Counted from the stretch's first letter, positions 29,319 to 41,711 are shown. The stretch: 64,000 bases of DNA from an uncultured SAR86 cluster bacterium (GCA_905181645.1 CAJIYN010000002.1:186001-250000); one strand, 5' to 3'. Notes: a model not told the origin generated them from the letters alone. A program made the numbers and translations.

Positions 29319-29750
29319 TTATAAATTATCAATTCCTTTGTTCGCTAGGTCAGCCATATCATTTCCTGGATCGTCACTATGACCTTTAACCCATATCCAA
29401 TTTACTGAGAATTTTTGATTGAGTGTATCAAGTTGTTTCCATAGGTCAACATTTTTTACTGGTTTTTTATTTGCAGTTTTCCAGTTCTTAGCTTTCCATC
29501 CTTCAATCCAATCATTAATCCCTTGAATTACATACTTTGAGTCAGTATATAAATCAACATTAATATCACTTGACTTAATTGATTCTAGAGCCCTGATAGA
29601 TGCAGTAAGCTCCATTTTATTATTGGTAGTATTTAACTCATGACCTTTGAGTTTTTTATCATGATCTTTATAACGAAGCCAAACTCCCCAACCACCTAAG
29701 CCAGGATTGCCTCTGCATGCACCATCTGTATAAATTTTTACCGTTTTCAT
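29319..29750 (-). CDS. rnhA: Ribonuclease HI
   Basis: Cytosolic endonuclease that removes RNA from RNA-DNA hybrids. 143 residues, intact. Catalytic carboxylates: D9 in [13 protein letters not shown]47 in NNKMELTA, D70 in DLYTDSKYV, and a last Asp in [14 protein letters not shown]. Upstream of dnaQ with a 3-bp gap on the minus strand, and divergent from gloB, as in many gammaproteobacteria. Confidence 0.96.
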   Translation of the reverse strand: MKTVKIYTDGACRGNPGLGGWGVWLRYKDHDKKLKGHELNTTNNKMELTASIRALESIKSSDINVDLYTDSKYVIQGINDWIEGWKAKNWKTANKKPVKNVDLWKQLDTLNQKFSVNWIWVKGHSDDPGNDMADLANKGIDNL

Positions 29751-29773
29751 CTATTTAAATATAAAATCTTCAT

Positions 29774-30543
29774 ATGATTAAGATTGAGCCTATAAAAGCA
29801 TTTAGTGATAATTATATTTGGTTAGTGACAACTAATGAAGGGTTACTTGTAGTTGATCCTGGAGATGCAGCTCCAGTAGAAGCATATTTAGATAACAATA
29901 ATAAAAATCAATTTATCAAATATTTTAATTACCCACCATCATTTTGATCATACTGGTGGAGTTGAAAAGCTCGTTAATAATAATCCTGTAAATGTCTTTG
30001 GGCCAACTGATTCAATCTTTGATGGAGTTAATAAAGAATTAAAAGATGGCGATCAGGTAAATATTATTGGCATCGATTTTACTATCATTGAAATACCAGG
30101 TCATACATTAGATCACATAGCATATTTTGCAGAAATATCTACAATAAAATTTGTCTGGAGATACTCTTTTTTCATTAGGTTGTGGAAGAATTTTTGAAGG
30201 CACTTATTTCTCCAGAAAGAAACCTTTAAATAAGTTAAAAAAGTTGTTTAAAAATACAAAAGTTTATTGTGGTCATGAATATACTTTAGCAAATTTAACC
30301 TTTGCTCTTGAAGTAGAACATTCTAATCAAGCCTTAAAGGATAGATATGAGTCTTGTGTTAACTTAAGAAATAATGACCAGCCAACTATTCCTTCCTTAC
30401 TTGAGCTTGAAATACAAACCAACCCATTTTTAAGATCTGATCAAAAAATAATTCGAGAATGTATAATGCAAAAGTTTGATTCAAAAACTGCCACTGATGC
30501 TGAAATATTTTCATACTTGAGAGAATGGAAAGACTCCTTTTAA
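29774..30543 (+). CDS. gloB: Hydroxyacylglutathione hydrolase (glyoxalase II), two frameshifts
   Basis: Metallo-beta-lactamase-fold hydrolase that converts S-lactoylglutathione to lactate and glutathione in methylglyoxal detoxification. Start [18 protein letters not shown]; zinc motif [10 protein letters not shown] is read after a shift near 29928; [11 protein letters not shown], then another shift near 30150 into [16 protein letters not shown], and [15 protein letters not shown]. The C-terminal substrate-binding domain ends LREWKDSF. About 256 codons, standard size. It overlaps mltD by 19 bp, a common gammaproteobacterial neighbourhood (rnhA/dnaQ divergent from gloB-mltD). Confidence 0.92.
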
Positions 30544-31969
30544 TAGTTGCTATTGCAATTCTATCAAGCTGTCAGATTGCGAACATCATACCTGCTGATA
30601 AATATATTGAGCCAGAGCCAATAGCCCTCAATCAGGAACAGACGCCCTATAGTGATGTGTGGGAAAGGATTGCTAAGAGCTCTTCCATTCAAAATCAACA
30701 GATCGATGACTTGACGCTAAAATATATTAATATCTATTTAGAAAATCCTGCTCAATTTAATAAATTATTGCTCAAGGGTCAGTATTTCATATACTTTGTT
30801 CTAGAGGAGCTTGAGCTCTATAACTTGCCTCCTGAACTTGCGCTATTACCCTACATTGAAAGTAACTATGATCCATTTTCTATCTCTTCATCTGGAGCTA
30901 TGGGGCTTTGGCAGTTTATGCCTGCCACAGCAAGGATATATGGTCTCCAGGATACTTGGTGGTTTGAACAAAGGCATGATCCTTTGATTTCCACTAAAGC
31001 TGCAGTGAGGTACTTAGCCTACTTGCACAATAGATTTGATAAAAATATTAGTTATACATTGTCTGCATACAATGGTGGTCCTACTCTGGTAGAGTCAAGG
31101 ATTAAAAGAAATATTAAACTTAATAAAGATTCATCTTTTGCAAATCTCAGACTCCCCTCTCAAGCAAAAAGTTATATTCCAAAATTTGTAGCTATTTATG
31201 AAATTATAAGCAATCCTGAAAAGTACAACATTGAATTACCTAATATTCCTTTTAGGCAAATTGTTGAAAGAGTAGAAATAAATGGTCAGGTAGAAATTTT
31301 AGCTTTTAGTGATTTTGTTGGCCTTAAACCGGAATTTGTTTATAAATTAAATGCTGGATATACAAAGTGGGCTTCTGCTCCTCAGGATAAAAGTATTTTT
31401 TATATTCCTTTAGATAAAGCTAATTTAATTAATAATGATAAAGATATCTTTTTAAAAGAAAATAAAATTAATTGGATCACTCATAAAATTAAGCCTGGCG
31501 ATAGCTTATGATATTTATAGAAAATGAAGCTGATGAAATTATTAAAAAGATTAACTTTTTAGAAAAAGATCTTTTATCACTTAATGAAACTATTTTAATT
31601 CCACTGAGTCAATCTGATTCAAATAATTTTATACCATTTGAAGTGCATGTTGTTTCTGAGGGTGATTCGCTTTGGAGAATTGCATCTAGATATAATCTAT
31701 CACCAAGAGAGATTGCAAGAAATAATAGCATTGAAACGGATAGTGTTCTTAGGATTGGCCAGCAATTAAATATAGGCAATAAAAATATCCATAGAACCAT
31801 TGATTCCAAGAAGAGAACAATACTCTATTCAGTTAAGCAGGGTGATAATTTATATCGGATTGCTGACTTATTTGGAGTAGAGGCGAAAGATATAAAGAAA
31901 ATTAATAACCTTGGTGATGCAGCTATCATGCCTGGTCAAATAATTAAAATTATAATTAGCGCTTTTTAA
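30525..31969 (+). CDS. mltD: Membrane-bound lytic murein transglycosylase D, lipoprotein with LysM, one frameshift
   Basis: Outer-membrane lipoprotein that cuts peptidoglycan glycan strands. The start [16 protein letters not shown] is a lipoprotein signal with lipobox LSSC (Cys16). The SLT domain holds the catalytic Glu in LPYIESNYDPFSISSSGAMG, with GLWQFMPATARIYGL and YTLSAYNGGP. The frame shifts near 31508 at KPGDSL, the start of the first LysM. Further LysM units are HVVSEGDSLWRIASRYN and YSVKQGDNLYRIADLFG, the last ending at 31969. About 480 residues. It converges with oppC, stop codons overlapping. Confidence 0.93.
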
Positions 31970-32822
31970 TCTGCTGTTGTTTTTGGGTCTAAAGCATCTC
32001 TGAGTCCATCACCAAAGAAGTTAAGCGCAAAAAGAGTAATCGTAAAAGTTAATCCTGGGTATATTAAAAGCCATGCTATATTCTTCCATAGACTCAACAC
32101 CATCCTTAATTAAGGTTCCCCAACTACTCATTGGGGGTTGAATACCTAATCCAAGGAAGCTTAAAAAACTCTCAAGTAACATAACTTGCGGAATTGTTAA
32201 TGTTGCATAGACAGCTATAGGCCCTAATATATTTGGAAATAAATGTTTTCTAAACATAGACATATTACTGACGCCCATTGCTTGAGCGGCTAATACAAAT
32301 TCTTGATTTTTAAGACCAATAACTTGGCCTCTAACAATTCTGGCCATAGTAAGCCACTCAACAGCACCAATAGCTCCAAAAAGTAGCCAAAGATTTCTTC
32401 CAAAAATTACCATTAAAAGAATAATAAAAATTATAAAAGGTAACCCATAAAGAACGTCAACTATTCTCATCATTATCGAATCTACCCTTCCTCCAAAATA
32501 TCCAGCAATGAATGCCCCATGAAACACCTATAACCAAAGCAACGCCTGTGGCAACAAAGCCAACCATTAATGAGACTCGAGCTCCATATAGAATTCTACT
32601 AAACAGATCTCTACCCAGGGTATCAGTGCCTAAGAAAAAAGTTGAGGATGGTGGTTGTGCTCCAAGGTCAAGATCTTGATATGAGTATGAGTACGGTGCA
32701 ATTAAAGGAGCAAATAAAGCACATGTTATTAATGCTACTAAAATACCACCACCTATCATTGCAGCTTTATTTCGTGTTAAACGATATATAGCATCTGACC
32801 ATAGGGAAGAGTTACTGCTCAT
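31966..32822 (-). CDS. oppC: Peptide/nickel-type ABC transporter permease (OppC-like), frameshifted
   Basis: Second inner-membrane permease of an Opp/Dpp-type importer. Start MSSNSSLWSDAIYRLTRNKA at 32822, overlapping the stop of oppB (TGATG). N-terminal helix and FAPLIAPYSY; the TDTLGRDLFSRILYGARVSL motif is typical of DppC/OppC; EAA loop region AAQAMGVSNMSMFRKHLFPN. Frames slip near 32500 and near 32065; the true end is LNFFGDGLRDALDPKTTAD with stop 31966-31968. About 285 residues. ATPase genes (oppD, oppF) are not in the window, so they must lie elsewhere. Confidence 0.9.
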
Positions 32823-33738
32823 CAAACATCCCTAGATCTTGGATTTAGCCATAAAGAAGCTAAATCAGATAGTAGATTGAAAAATACAATCATTGAAGAA
32901 AAGAAGATAGTGGTCCCAAGAATCATCGTATAGTCTCTATTGAAAGCAGCCTCTACATAAAACCTACCTAAGCCTGGTATTTGAAAAATTGTTTCGACAA
33001 CAAAGGATCCTGCTAATAATCCAGCGACTGCTGGGCCAAGAAAAGATACAACTGGAATAATCCGCCTTGCATTGCATGCTTAGTAACGACGACTCTTTCA
33101 GACAAACCTTTAGCTCTGGCAGTTCTTATAAAATCTTGACTCAATACTTCCAACATTCCGCCTCTGCTCAATCTAGCTATATAGGCAGCATAGGCAAATC
33201 CTAATGTTATAGACGGTAATATTTTATCTCCCGGAAGATTGCCCCAGCCTGATACAGGCAGAAGCTCTAAATTGATACCAAAAATTAAAACTAATAAAGT
33301 CATTAAAAACGTTGGGACACAAATACCAATCATAGCTATTGCCATTGGTATGAAATCTAAAAGAGTATTTCTTTTTAATGCAGCTAAAACGCCAGCAAAT
33401 ACACCCACAAAAACTGCAATTAGAATTGCATATATAGCTAACTCAAGGGTAACCGGTAATCCGGTATAAATCATTTCAGAAACCCCTCTTCCAGGATATC
33501 TAAATGATGGACCAAAATCACCACGAAAAACTCCACCCATATAATCAAAATACTGCTCTGAAAGCGGAGCATTTAAGTTATAGGCCTCTTGCAAGTTAAT
33601 TAATACTTCTGCAGAGACAGCTCTATCTGAATCAAAGGGACCGCCTGGGGCAAGTCTGACAAAAAAGAAAGTTAAACTAGCAACAATTATTAAAACAGGT
33701 ATTGCTGCTAAGAGCCTCTTAAGAAATATAAGTAGCAT
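32822..33738 (-). CDS. oppB: Peptide ABC transporter permease (OppB-like), frameshifted near the C-terminus
   Basis: First permease of the peptide importer. MLLIFLKRLLAAIPVLIIVA starts at 33738, 6 bp after the oppA stop. Typical DppB/OppB text: RLAPGGPFD, LPVTLELAIYAILIA, IGICVPTFLMTLLVLIFG, LPSITLGFAYAAYIARLSRGGMLEV, then the EAA motif FIRTARAKGLSERVVVTKHAM. Shift near 33065; the tail continues VVETIFQIPGLGRF and NRDYTMILGTTIFFS to NPRSRDV and stop at 32822. About 305 residues. Confidence 0.92.
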
Positions 33739-33744
33739 ATAAAA

Positions 33745-35336
33745 CTAGTCTCTTTCTAATGAAATATATTTAGGATGATGATGGTCTAGATAATTTGGAT
33801 AATACCCTTTAACATCATCAGATAATTGATACTGTCTTACGTAGGTATATATAGGAATAATTGGCATTTCGTCAATTAAAATTGATTCAGCTTGTCGAAG
33901 TAAAGAGAACCTTTCATCAATATCTTGAATTTCATTAGCTTGATTTACTAACTTTTCATATTCTAAATTAGCCCATCCGGTTTTATTATTTCCTCTTCCA
34001 GGCATCAAAGTAGTTTCGATTGGCCGCATTTTTTTTAATGATCACGATGTCCATCGCTCTAGAAACTTCAAAATCTCCAATCATCTCTCTATTTAAATAT
34101 ACTTTCCAATCCTGATTAACTAATTCAACTGTAATACCAAGATTAGCCTGCCACATTTGCTGAATAGCAAGCGCTAATTTTCTATGATCTTCATTAGTAT
34201 TAAATAAAATTTCTAGTTTAGGAAATTCATTTTCAGGACCGTAACCGGCTTCTACTAATAGCTGTTTAGCGAGTTCAGGGTCAAATGGTATCTCTGTATC
34301 AGGTTCATAACCTGATGCACCAGGAGGAGTAAAAGAGTTTGCAGGCGTTTGACCGCATTGACTTACCTTTCTAACAATTTGATCTTTGTTGATAGAAAAA
34401 GCTAATGCTTTTCTGATTCTTACATCTTTTAAAACTGGATGAAGAGTATTTGTTCTATAAAAGTAAGTTCCCATATAAGGGTCTATTTTTAAAGCTGAGT
34501 TACCCTCCTCTATGTAAACTGGGCATTTTTCAAGAGGCACAACATTAGTAACGTGTAACTGGCCTGCTCTAAACATTCTATCTTCAGTCATAGAATTATT
34601 GTACTGGATAAAAATGCATTTCATTCAAGCTAACTGTATTTGCATCCCAATAAGTTGGGCTTTTTTCAACTACTATTTTATTATTTAGTTCCCAAGATTT
34701 TAGTTGAAAAGGACCATTACAGACAAAATTACCAGGCCTAGTCCACTGCCCATTTCTGTCATCAATAGTACCGTGCTTGAGCACAGTATCTTTGTGAACA
34801 GGCCATGTACTGTAATGTGATAATAAACCAAGAAAAAAAGGTGTCGGATTATTTAATGTTACTTGAAGTGTAAAATCATCAATAGCCTGAACACCAACCT
34901 TGCTAAAGTCTTTAATTTTTTCTTGATGATAATCTTCTGCTCCAACTAAATAATAAAGCATATCTGGATACTGGGAACCCAAACTAGCTGTTAATACTCT
35001 CTTCCATGACCATACAAAATCCTCCGCAGTAACCGAATCTCCATTTGACCACTTTCCAATTTATTAATCCTGAAGGTATAAATATAAACGTATTGCAACA
35101 CCCAGTACATTTTTGTGTGCAGACTCGCCACCCTTAGGATTTGATGAGGTAAGACCTTCGCATAAAGCTATTAGAATATGATGCTCAGGAACACCTGTAA
35201 CTATGTGAGGGTCAAGGCTTTTTAAAAGAAGGCCCATTACCATAATGAAAGATCAATTAATCAATAGACCAAAGGGAACAGACGGTAAGGCTATAAATGC
35301 GGCCAATAGCAATACACTGAAATGATATTTATTCAT
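33745..35336 (-). CDS. oppA: Peptide ABC transporter substrate-binding protein (OppA-like), several frameshifts
   Basis: Periplasmic solute-binding protein (family 5) delivering oligopeptides to OppBC. Start MNKYHFSVLLLAAFIALPS at 35336, 4 bp after ppiD's stop. Family text: EPKSLDPHIVTGVPEHHI, IALCEGLTSSNPKGGESA, WSNGDSVTAEDFVWSWKRVL, LKDVRIRKALAFSINKDQIV, AKQLLVEAGYG, and C-terminal PIIPIYTYVRQYQLSDDVKG ending NYLDHHHPKYISLERD. Breaks occur near 35245, 35050-35130, 34985, 34610 and 34030; around 35060-35130 native sequence also seems to be missing. About 530 codons. With oppB and oppC it is one operon. Confidence 0.9.
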
Positions 35337-35340
35337 TGGA

Positions 35341-37184
35341 TTAACTTCCTTTTATGATTATAAGTTCTGTAGATTTAACTTTAGCACTATTTCTTAGCTC
35401 ATCAAAAACAAGAGTAGCCATCTTATTGCTAACCTGACCTTTACTGAACTCTTTATATTCTTCCACCATTGATTCAAGAAATTCATCATCAGGGCTTTTT
35501 ATAGAATTTATAGTCATAAGATAAGAATCGCCATTACTAGCAGAAACTTGAAATTCTTTAGTCATCGGAGACGTAAATGCTTTTTTAAGAACTTCTGCAG
35601 GTAGTAGTGAAGAAAATCTTTTTACTCCAACAAAGGTATCTTTAGATAAATATATAGCTGATGTATCAAAAGACTCGTCCACCTTGAGCGACTCCTGAAC
35701 TGATAGACTTAAAGCTAAAGCTTTCTCATCTTTTACTGAGTCAAAGGCTCTTTCAACAACTGAATCAAACGGCATAAGTTCAGAATCTTTTATTGAGCTT
35801 AAGCCCATAACAAGCATTCCATCATCTAATTCTATAACTTCAGCTGAATTAAATCCCCTTGGAATTGAGAATAATGTTTGAACAATTTGTGAATTTTGTA
35901 TTTCAAAATTAAAGTTTTGAATAGTTAAGTCATTAGCAGTCTTTATTTCTAGTCCTAAAGATGAGGCAACCTCGTCCAATGATAAGTTATCTAAAATTGC
36001 GTTATCTATAACATCCCTATCCTCATCCATTAATGCCAATGACTCTGCATTAATAAGCTCTTCTAAAAGATTATCTTTCATATCATCAAAAGGATTAGCT
36101 TCTTCTTTATTTATCTCTGTAAGTTTAAGAATATGGAAAGAATTAGTGGCATCAGAAAAGATAATATTACTTACCTCTCCTTCAGACATTTTTGATAAAG
36201 AACTTTCAAATTCTTCTGGAAATACATCACCAGAGGAATAACCAATATCATAAGTTTGTTCTTTTGAAATAATATCCGATGTAAATCCTAATGATTTAAT
36301 ATATTCACCAAATTCTTTAGTAGAACTATTAGTTTGTGAAAAATCGATATCAGTACTGTCTAATAATTTAGTATTAGGATCTAAATCTATTTTATAAACA
36401 ATCGGTTCATCAAATTTATCTTTCGAACTACTTCAGCTAGATAATTTTCAGGCACTTCGACAAGTGACCTGTAATCGTTATTATTAAGCATAATATAATT
36501 CATACTTCTTGCTTCATCTGAATAGAATTCGATAGAATTTGCTGAGTAATATGCTTCAGCTTCAGTGAGGTCAGCTTGAATGGTGCTTTTAAGAGAATTG
36601 AAATCTATTTTTGTAAATGTAATATCTCTTTCTTGTTCAAGTAATTTTGCTAAATCTAAAATCTCACTATCTAAGGTAAAAAAGGATGAAGAAATAGAAT
36701 CAATCAAATAATTTTTTGCCATCCCTTCGCTTACTATTGTTATGTAGTCATTGGGGGTATAGCCCTGTGTTCTGATTGCAGTCTCAAAGGCAATTTCATC
36801 AAACTGTCCGCCTGATTGAAAATTTGGGCTTAACATTATTCCTTTTTTGGCTGCATCCTCTGAAACAAGAATACCCATATCTCTTGTTTGAGATAAAAGT
36901 GTTTTTTGAGAAATAATTTCTTCTTTAACCATTTCTAGCAAAATGTCTTCAGGCATTTGATCTATAGAAAAATCATCTCCATAAGTATCTACCAATCTTT
37001 GATTAATAGTATTATTGGCTGAATTCAAGTCTGCTTGAGATACCTCTAAACCATTTACCTTTCCATATGTTGTAAAAATTGTGCCAACAGCAGTTGATCC
37101 AAAAAATACAAAAGGAATAGCCATAATGGTTACAAAGATAAGAAGTGTCTTACCTGATAAAAAAGATCTAAGTGATTCCAACAT
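35341..37184 (-). CDS. ppiD: Periplasmic folding chaperone / SurA-like PPIase (PpiD), one or two frameshifts
   Basis: Inner-membrane anchored periplasmic foldase helping outer-membrane proteins fold. The N-terminus MLESLRSFLSGKTLLIFVTI and FVFFGSTAVGTIF gives one membrane anchor, followed by a SurA_N-like region (KVNGLEVSQADLNSANN, GDDFSIDQMPEDILLEMV). The PPIase part (around SEGEVSNIIFSDATNSFHIL) is followed by a long C-terminal chaperone region. The frame breaks between about 36190 and 36420, where a parvulin-like part remains readable. Total about 612 residues, right for PpiD. It follows hupB as in E. coli, supporting the name despite low motif content. Confidence 0.85.
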
Positions 37185-37208
37185 AATTAATTCCTATAAA
37201 TAAATAAT

Positions 37209-37238
37209 AAAAAAAAGGGTGCAATTGCACCCTTTTAA
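37209..37238 (-). terminator. Rho-independent terminator after hupB
   Basis: GGGTGCAATTGCACCC (37217-37232) is a perfect palindrome; on the minus strand it is preceded by AAAA and followed by eight T residues. It lies between the hupB stop and the ppiD start. Confidence 0.9.
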
Positions 37239-37250
37239 AAATTCTAAAGA

Positions 37251-37529
37251 TTAGCTATTTTTAACCTTATCTTTTAAACCCTTACCAGCTTTAAAACCTG
37301 GTACTTTAGAAGCAGCAATATGCATTGAAGCTCCAGTTTGTGGGTTTCTTCCTTCTCTTGCAGCTCTATGTCTGACTGAGAATGTACCGAATCCAACTAG
37401 TGAAACGCTATCGCCACTTCCTAGTGCATCCCCTACATTTGCAAGTACTGAATCAACCGCTCTCGCAGCTGAAGCTTTAGACATATCACTATCATTTGCG
37501 ACCGCATCAACTAAATCTGATTTATTCAT
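37251..37529 (-). CDS. hupB: DNA-binding protein HU-beta
   Basis: 92-residue histone-like nucleoid protein. [20 protein letters not shown]; the [20 protein letters not shown] stretch is the HU/IHF signature with the DNA-intercalating beta arms, and the end is [13 protein letters not shown]. The ATG at 37529, preceded by AGGAGT, is chosen over an upstream in-frame TTG/ATG region at 37562. It lies between lon and ppiD, the classic position, and has its own terminator, fitting high expression. Confidence 0.96.
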   Translation of the reverse strand: MNKSDLVDAVANDSDMSKASAARAVDSVLANVGDALGSGDSVSLVGFGTFSVRHRAAREGRNPQTGASMHIAASKVPGFKAGKGLKDKVKNS

Positions 37530-37622
37530 GAATAACTCCTCTATAAAATTAAATAAACACACCCTATGAAAAGCTAGTTAGGCCTAAAAGTCAAGTAAAT
37601 AAAGGCTTTTTAGTGAGTTTGA

Positions 37623-40001
37623 TTAATATCTGATTTTATAGACGATATTTTTTTTTGGCGCAACCTTTGATTTTTTAAGCGGCATAGGCTCAGACTCTAA
37701 TGCATTTGAAATAACTTCATCAATCCAATCAACTGTAATAATTTCTAATGAGTCTAAAATTTGATCGGGGATCTCAGTTAGATCAGCTGCATTTTCATTA
37801 GGTAAAATAACTCTCTTTATGCCGCCTCGCTTAGCTGCTAAAAGCTTCTCTTTAAGGCCTCCTATTTTTAGAACTTGTCCTCTTAATGTAATCTCGCCTG
37901 TCATTGCAGTATCAGATCTAACAGGAATTCCTGTAAAGGCAGAAATTAATGCAGTACACATACCTACCCCTGCAGAAGGACCATCTTTTGGAGTAGCGCC
38001 TTCAGGTACATGAATATGAATATCATATTTTTCATAAAATTCTTTATTAATAACATCTAAATGTATATCTAACAAAAGATTTTGCAGCCTTAATAGATTC
38101 TTGCATTACATCACCTAGTGAGCCAGTCTTAATAACTCTTCCTTTACCTGGAACATTAGATTCTATGAATAAGATATCTCCACCAACACGAGTCCAAGCT
38201 AAACCGGTAACTACTCCTGCTACTTTGGACTTATCTGCAACTCCAAACTTAAATTTCTTAACACCAGAATATTTCTCTAAGTTTTTGTTATTGATGATAG
38301 TTGGTTTTTTTTCATTTTTTGATGGATAAGAGTCTTTCTTTAACTACCTTTCTTAGGATCTTTGCAATCTGTCTTTCTAGGCCTCTTACGCCAGCTTCTC
38401 TTGTATAATATCTAATTAAAGATAAAAAGATTTGATTATCTAAAGATATCTCATTGTCCTTTAAGCCATTTCTTTCCATTTGCTTAGGAAGAAGATATTT
38501 CTCTGCTATCTTTGATTTTTCATCTTCTATATAACCAGGAATTCTAATAATCTCCATTCTATCTAAAAGTGGAGGAAGAATATTTAATGTATTTGCAGTT
38601 GCAACAAACATTACATCAGATAAATCATAATCAACTTCAAGGTAATGATCACTAAAAGTATTATTTTGCTCTGGATCTAAAACTTCTAATAATGCTGAAG
38701 CTGGATCTCCTCTGTGATCCATGCCCATTTTATCAATTTCATCTAGAAGAAATAATGGATTTTTAACACCAACAGTTGAAATATTTTGAATAATCTCTGT
38801 TGGCAAAGATCCTATATAAGTTCTTCTATGGCCTCTAATTTCAGATTCATCTCTTACACCACCAAGAGACATTCTTATAAATTTTCTATTGGTTGATCGT
38901 GCAATAGATTTACCTAATGATGTTTTACCAACTCCAGGCGGGCCAACTAAACACAGAACAGGTGCCTTTAAGTTTTTGAACTCTTTTAGTTACAGCCAGA
39001 TATTCTAATATTCTTTCTTTAACTTTTTCTAAACCATAATGATCATCTTCTAATATTTTTAATGAAGCTTTTAGATCAGATTTAATTTTTCCTTTCTTCT
39101 TCCACGGCACACCAATTAAATAATCTAAATATGAGCGAGTAACAGATGCTTCAGCAGAAGTTGGACCCATTAATTTAAATTTAGATAATTCACTTTTGGC
39201 TTTCTTAAGAGCATCTTTAGGCATTCCTGATGAATCAATTTTTTCTTCAAGTTGCTCAAACTCATCGTCCTCTTCATTAATATCGCCTAGCTCTTTTTGA
39301 GCAGCTTTAATTTGTTCATTAAGATAATATTCTCTTTGAGATTTCTCCATCTGTTTTTTTACGCGATCACGAATCTTTTTTTCAACATCAACAACATCTA
39401 ATTGAGATTCTATAAATGTAAGAAGTGTCTCAGCTCTTTTTTGCATATCAGCTTGCTCTAAGACTTCCTGTTTTCTATTTAGTTCAATAGGGAGATGTCC
39501 AATAATAGTATCGATTAATCTTGGCAAGTCGTCTAAAGCATCTATAGATGCAACTATCTCTTGAGGTATGCGTTTTGTTATAGAAACATAATCAGCAAAT
39601 TTTGCTTTTGTAAATCTTACTAAATTAGAAGCTTCAGATGCTTTAACAGGAATATCTTCAATCTCACTAACTCGCGCAACTGAGTAATCATCTTTATCTA
39701 TAACTTTTTCAATAGAGCATCTTTTATAGCCCTCTACTAGGACTTTCATGGTTCCATCAGGTAATTTAATTAATTGAAGTAAGTTACTTATAGAGGCTGC
39801 CTTATGCATATCAGCAAATAATGGATCCTCTACAACTGGATCAATCTGACTTACAAGAACAAGTTTCTTGTTAGAGCTCATAGCTGCATTAAGAGCTTCG
39901 ACTGATTTAGCTCTGCCTACAAATAGAGTTGTAACGACGCCAGGAAAAACAACAAGGTCGCGTAAAGGAATAATAGGGTGATCTGATTTAATAATAGCCA
40001 T
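37623..40001 (-). CDS. lon: ATP-dependent Lon protease, three frameshifts
   Basis: Cytosolic AAA+ serine protease. N-domain [20 protein letters not shown]; the Walker A region [16 protein letters not shown] is read across a shift near 38940; then [20 protein letters not shown], Walker [11 protein letters not shown], sensor [19 protein letters not shown]. Another shift near 38310 leads to the protease domain ([15 protein letters not shown]), and one near 38080 to [19 protein letters not shown] with catalytic Ser in GPSAG and Lys in [12 protein letters not shown]. About 793 residues, normal. Sits 30 bp after clpX. All catalytic parts remain, so the breaks are most likely consensus indels. Confidence 0.95.
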
Positions 40002-40031
40002 ATCTAGTAGATAGGGACGATTATCAACTTA

Positions 40032-41273
40032 TCAATTGCCTGAAGAAGTTTTTTTATCAGTTGTTTTAAAAACCTTAATAGGGTCAGAGGAACTGTTAAC
40101 TGAATTCTCATCAATAATAACTTTTTCGAGATCTTTATTAGGTAATTCAAACATCGTATTCATAAGAATATTTTCTATAATTGATCTTAAGCCTCTTGCC
40201 CCTGTTTTTCTTTTTATGGCTTGTTTGGCTATTTCAAGCAATGCTTCTTTTCTAAAAGATAGATCTACATTATCAATTTCAAAAAGATGTTTGTATTGAT
40301 TTACAAGAGCATTTTTAGGTTCCTGAAGAATTCTAACTAAAGCATCTTGATCAAGCTCATGAAGAGTAGATATAACTGGCAATCTGCCAACAAACTCTGG
40401 TATTAGTCCGTACTTAACTAGATCTTCTGGCTCGAACATCTGATACTGCACGTTCTGTATCAACACTTTGTACATCTGCAGAAAATCCTATTCCACCCTT
40501 GTGAGAACGATTTCGTATGAGCTTGTCTAAGCCTGAAAAAGCACCGCCACAAATAAATAAGATATTGGAGGTATCTATCTGGATAAACTCTTGCTGTGGA
40601 TGCTTTCTTCCTCCCTGAGGAGGAACCGATGCAATAGTTCCTTCAATCAACTTAAGCAATGCTTGCTGAACACCTTCACCTGATACATCTCTTGTTATCG
40701 ATGGATTATCAGATTTCCTTGATATCTTGTCAATTTCATCAATGTAAACAATTCCTAGCGCTGCCTTATCAGGATCATAGTCACATTTTTGTAAAAGCTT
40801 TTGAATAATATTCTCTACATCCTCTCCAACATATCCAGCTTCTGTTAATGTTGTTGCATCAGCAATAGTAAATGGAACATTTAAAATTTTAGCTAAAGTT
40901 TGAGCTAATAATGTTTTACCACTACCTGCTTTTCCTTGAATAAAATTGTAAGTTGAAGCTCTATCTCATCTTTCTTAGAGTTTGATCTAAGTCTTTTGTA
41001 GTGATTATAAACTGCAACTGATAGTGTTTTTTTAGCTTTATCTTGACCGATAACATAGTCATCTAATTGTTGAAAAATATCTAACGGTGAAGGAAGCTCT
41101 TCTAGAGGATCTATCTCCTCACTCTTAACCTCTTCTTCAATAATATCATTACATAAATCTACACATTCATTACAAATGTATACACTAGGTCCTGCTATTA
41201 ATTTTTTAACATCATCTTGACCTTTGCCACAAAAAGAGCAATTTAATTTATCTGTTGATTCTTTACTTGGCAT
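40032..41273 (-). CDS. clpX: ATP-dependent Clp protease ATP-binding subunit ClpX, frameshifted
   Basis: AAA+ unfoldase feeding ClpP. Zinc-binding domain [16 protein letters not shown]...[10 protein letters not shown] (four Cys). [24 protein letters not shown] follows. At about 40935-40985 the Walker A region is odd: the frame that continues reads [20 protein letters not shown] where ClpX normally has NILLIGPTGSGKT, so a short replaced stretch ending at the P-loop is suspected. Then [76 protein letters not shown] and a [14 protein letters not shown] sensor-2. A further shift lies near 40440. Overlaps clpP by 11 bp. Confidence 0.94.
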
Positions 41274-41711
41274 TTTTGATATCCCTTGAATCTAAAATAT
41301 CAACTATCCCATAAGATTTAGCGGAAGTGGCATCCAGGAAGTTATCTCTATCTGTATCTTTTTCTATTTTCTTGATTGTTTGGCCTGTATGTTTTGCCAG
41401 GATTTCATTCACAACTTTTTTCATATGAAGGATTTCTTTCTTTAGCTTGTATATCAATATCAGTAGCCTGCCCCTGAACACCGCCCAATGGCTGATGAAT
41501 CATTACTCTTGAGTTTGGCAATGCATAGCGTTTTTTTTGTGCACCACCACATAGAAGAATAGCTCCCATGCTTGCAGCCTGACCTATGCACAAAGTTGAA
41601 ACTTCTGGAGCAATAAATTGCATAGTGTCATATATAGCTAGACCGGAAGTTATGACGCCGCCCGGAGAGTTAATATATATACTAATGTCTTTTTCTGGAT
41701 TTTCAGACGCA
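41263..41711 (-). CDS. clpP: ATP-dependent Clp protease proteolytic subunit ClpP, N-terminus missing
   Basis: Serine peptidase barrel of the Clp machine. The readable part begins at [20 protein letters not shown] and holds the nucleophile Ser in [11 protein letters not shown], His in [13 protein letters not shown] and Asp in [11 protein letters not shown], ending [14 protein letters not shown]. The frame shifts near 41405-41420. The first about 55-60 residues (the axial loop and MxxxPxVIEQTxxGERxYDI) are absent; in their place lies a foreign block at 41712-41934. About 150 of the usual 200 residues remain. Confidence 0.93.
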
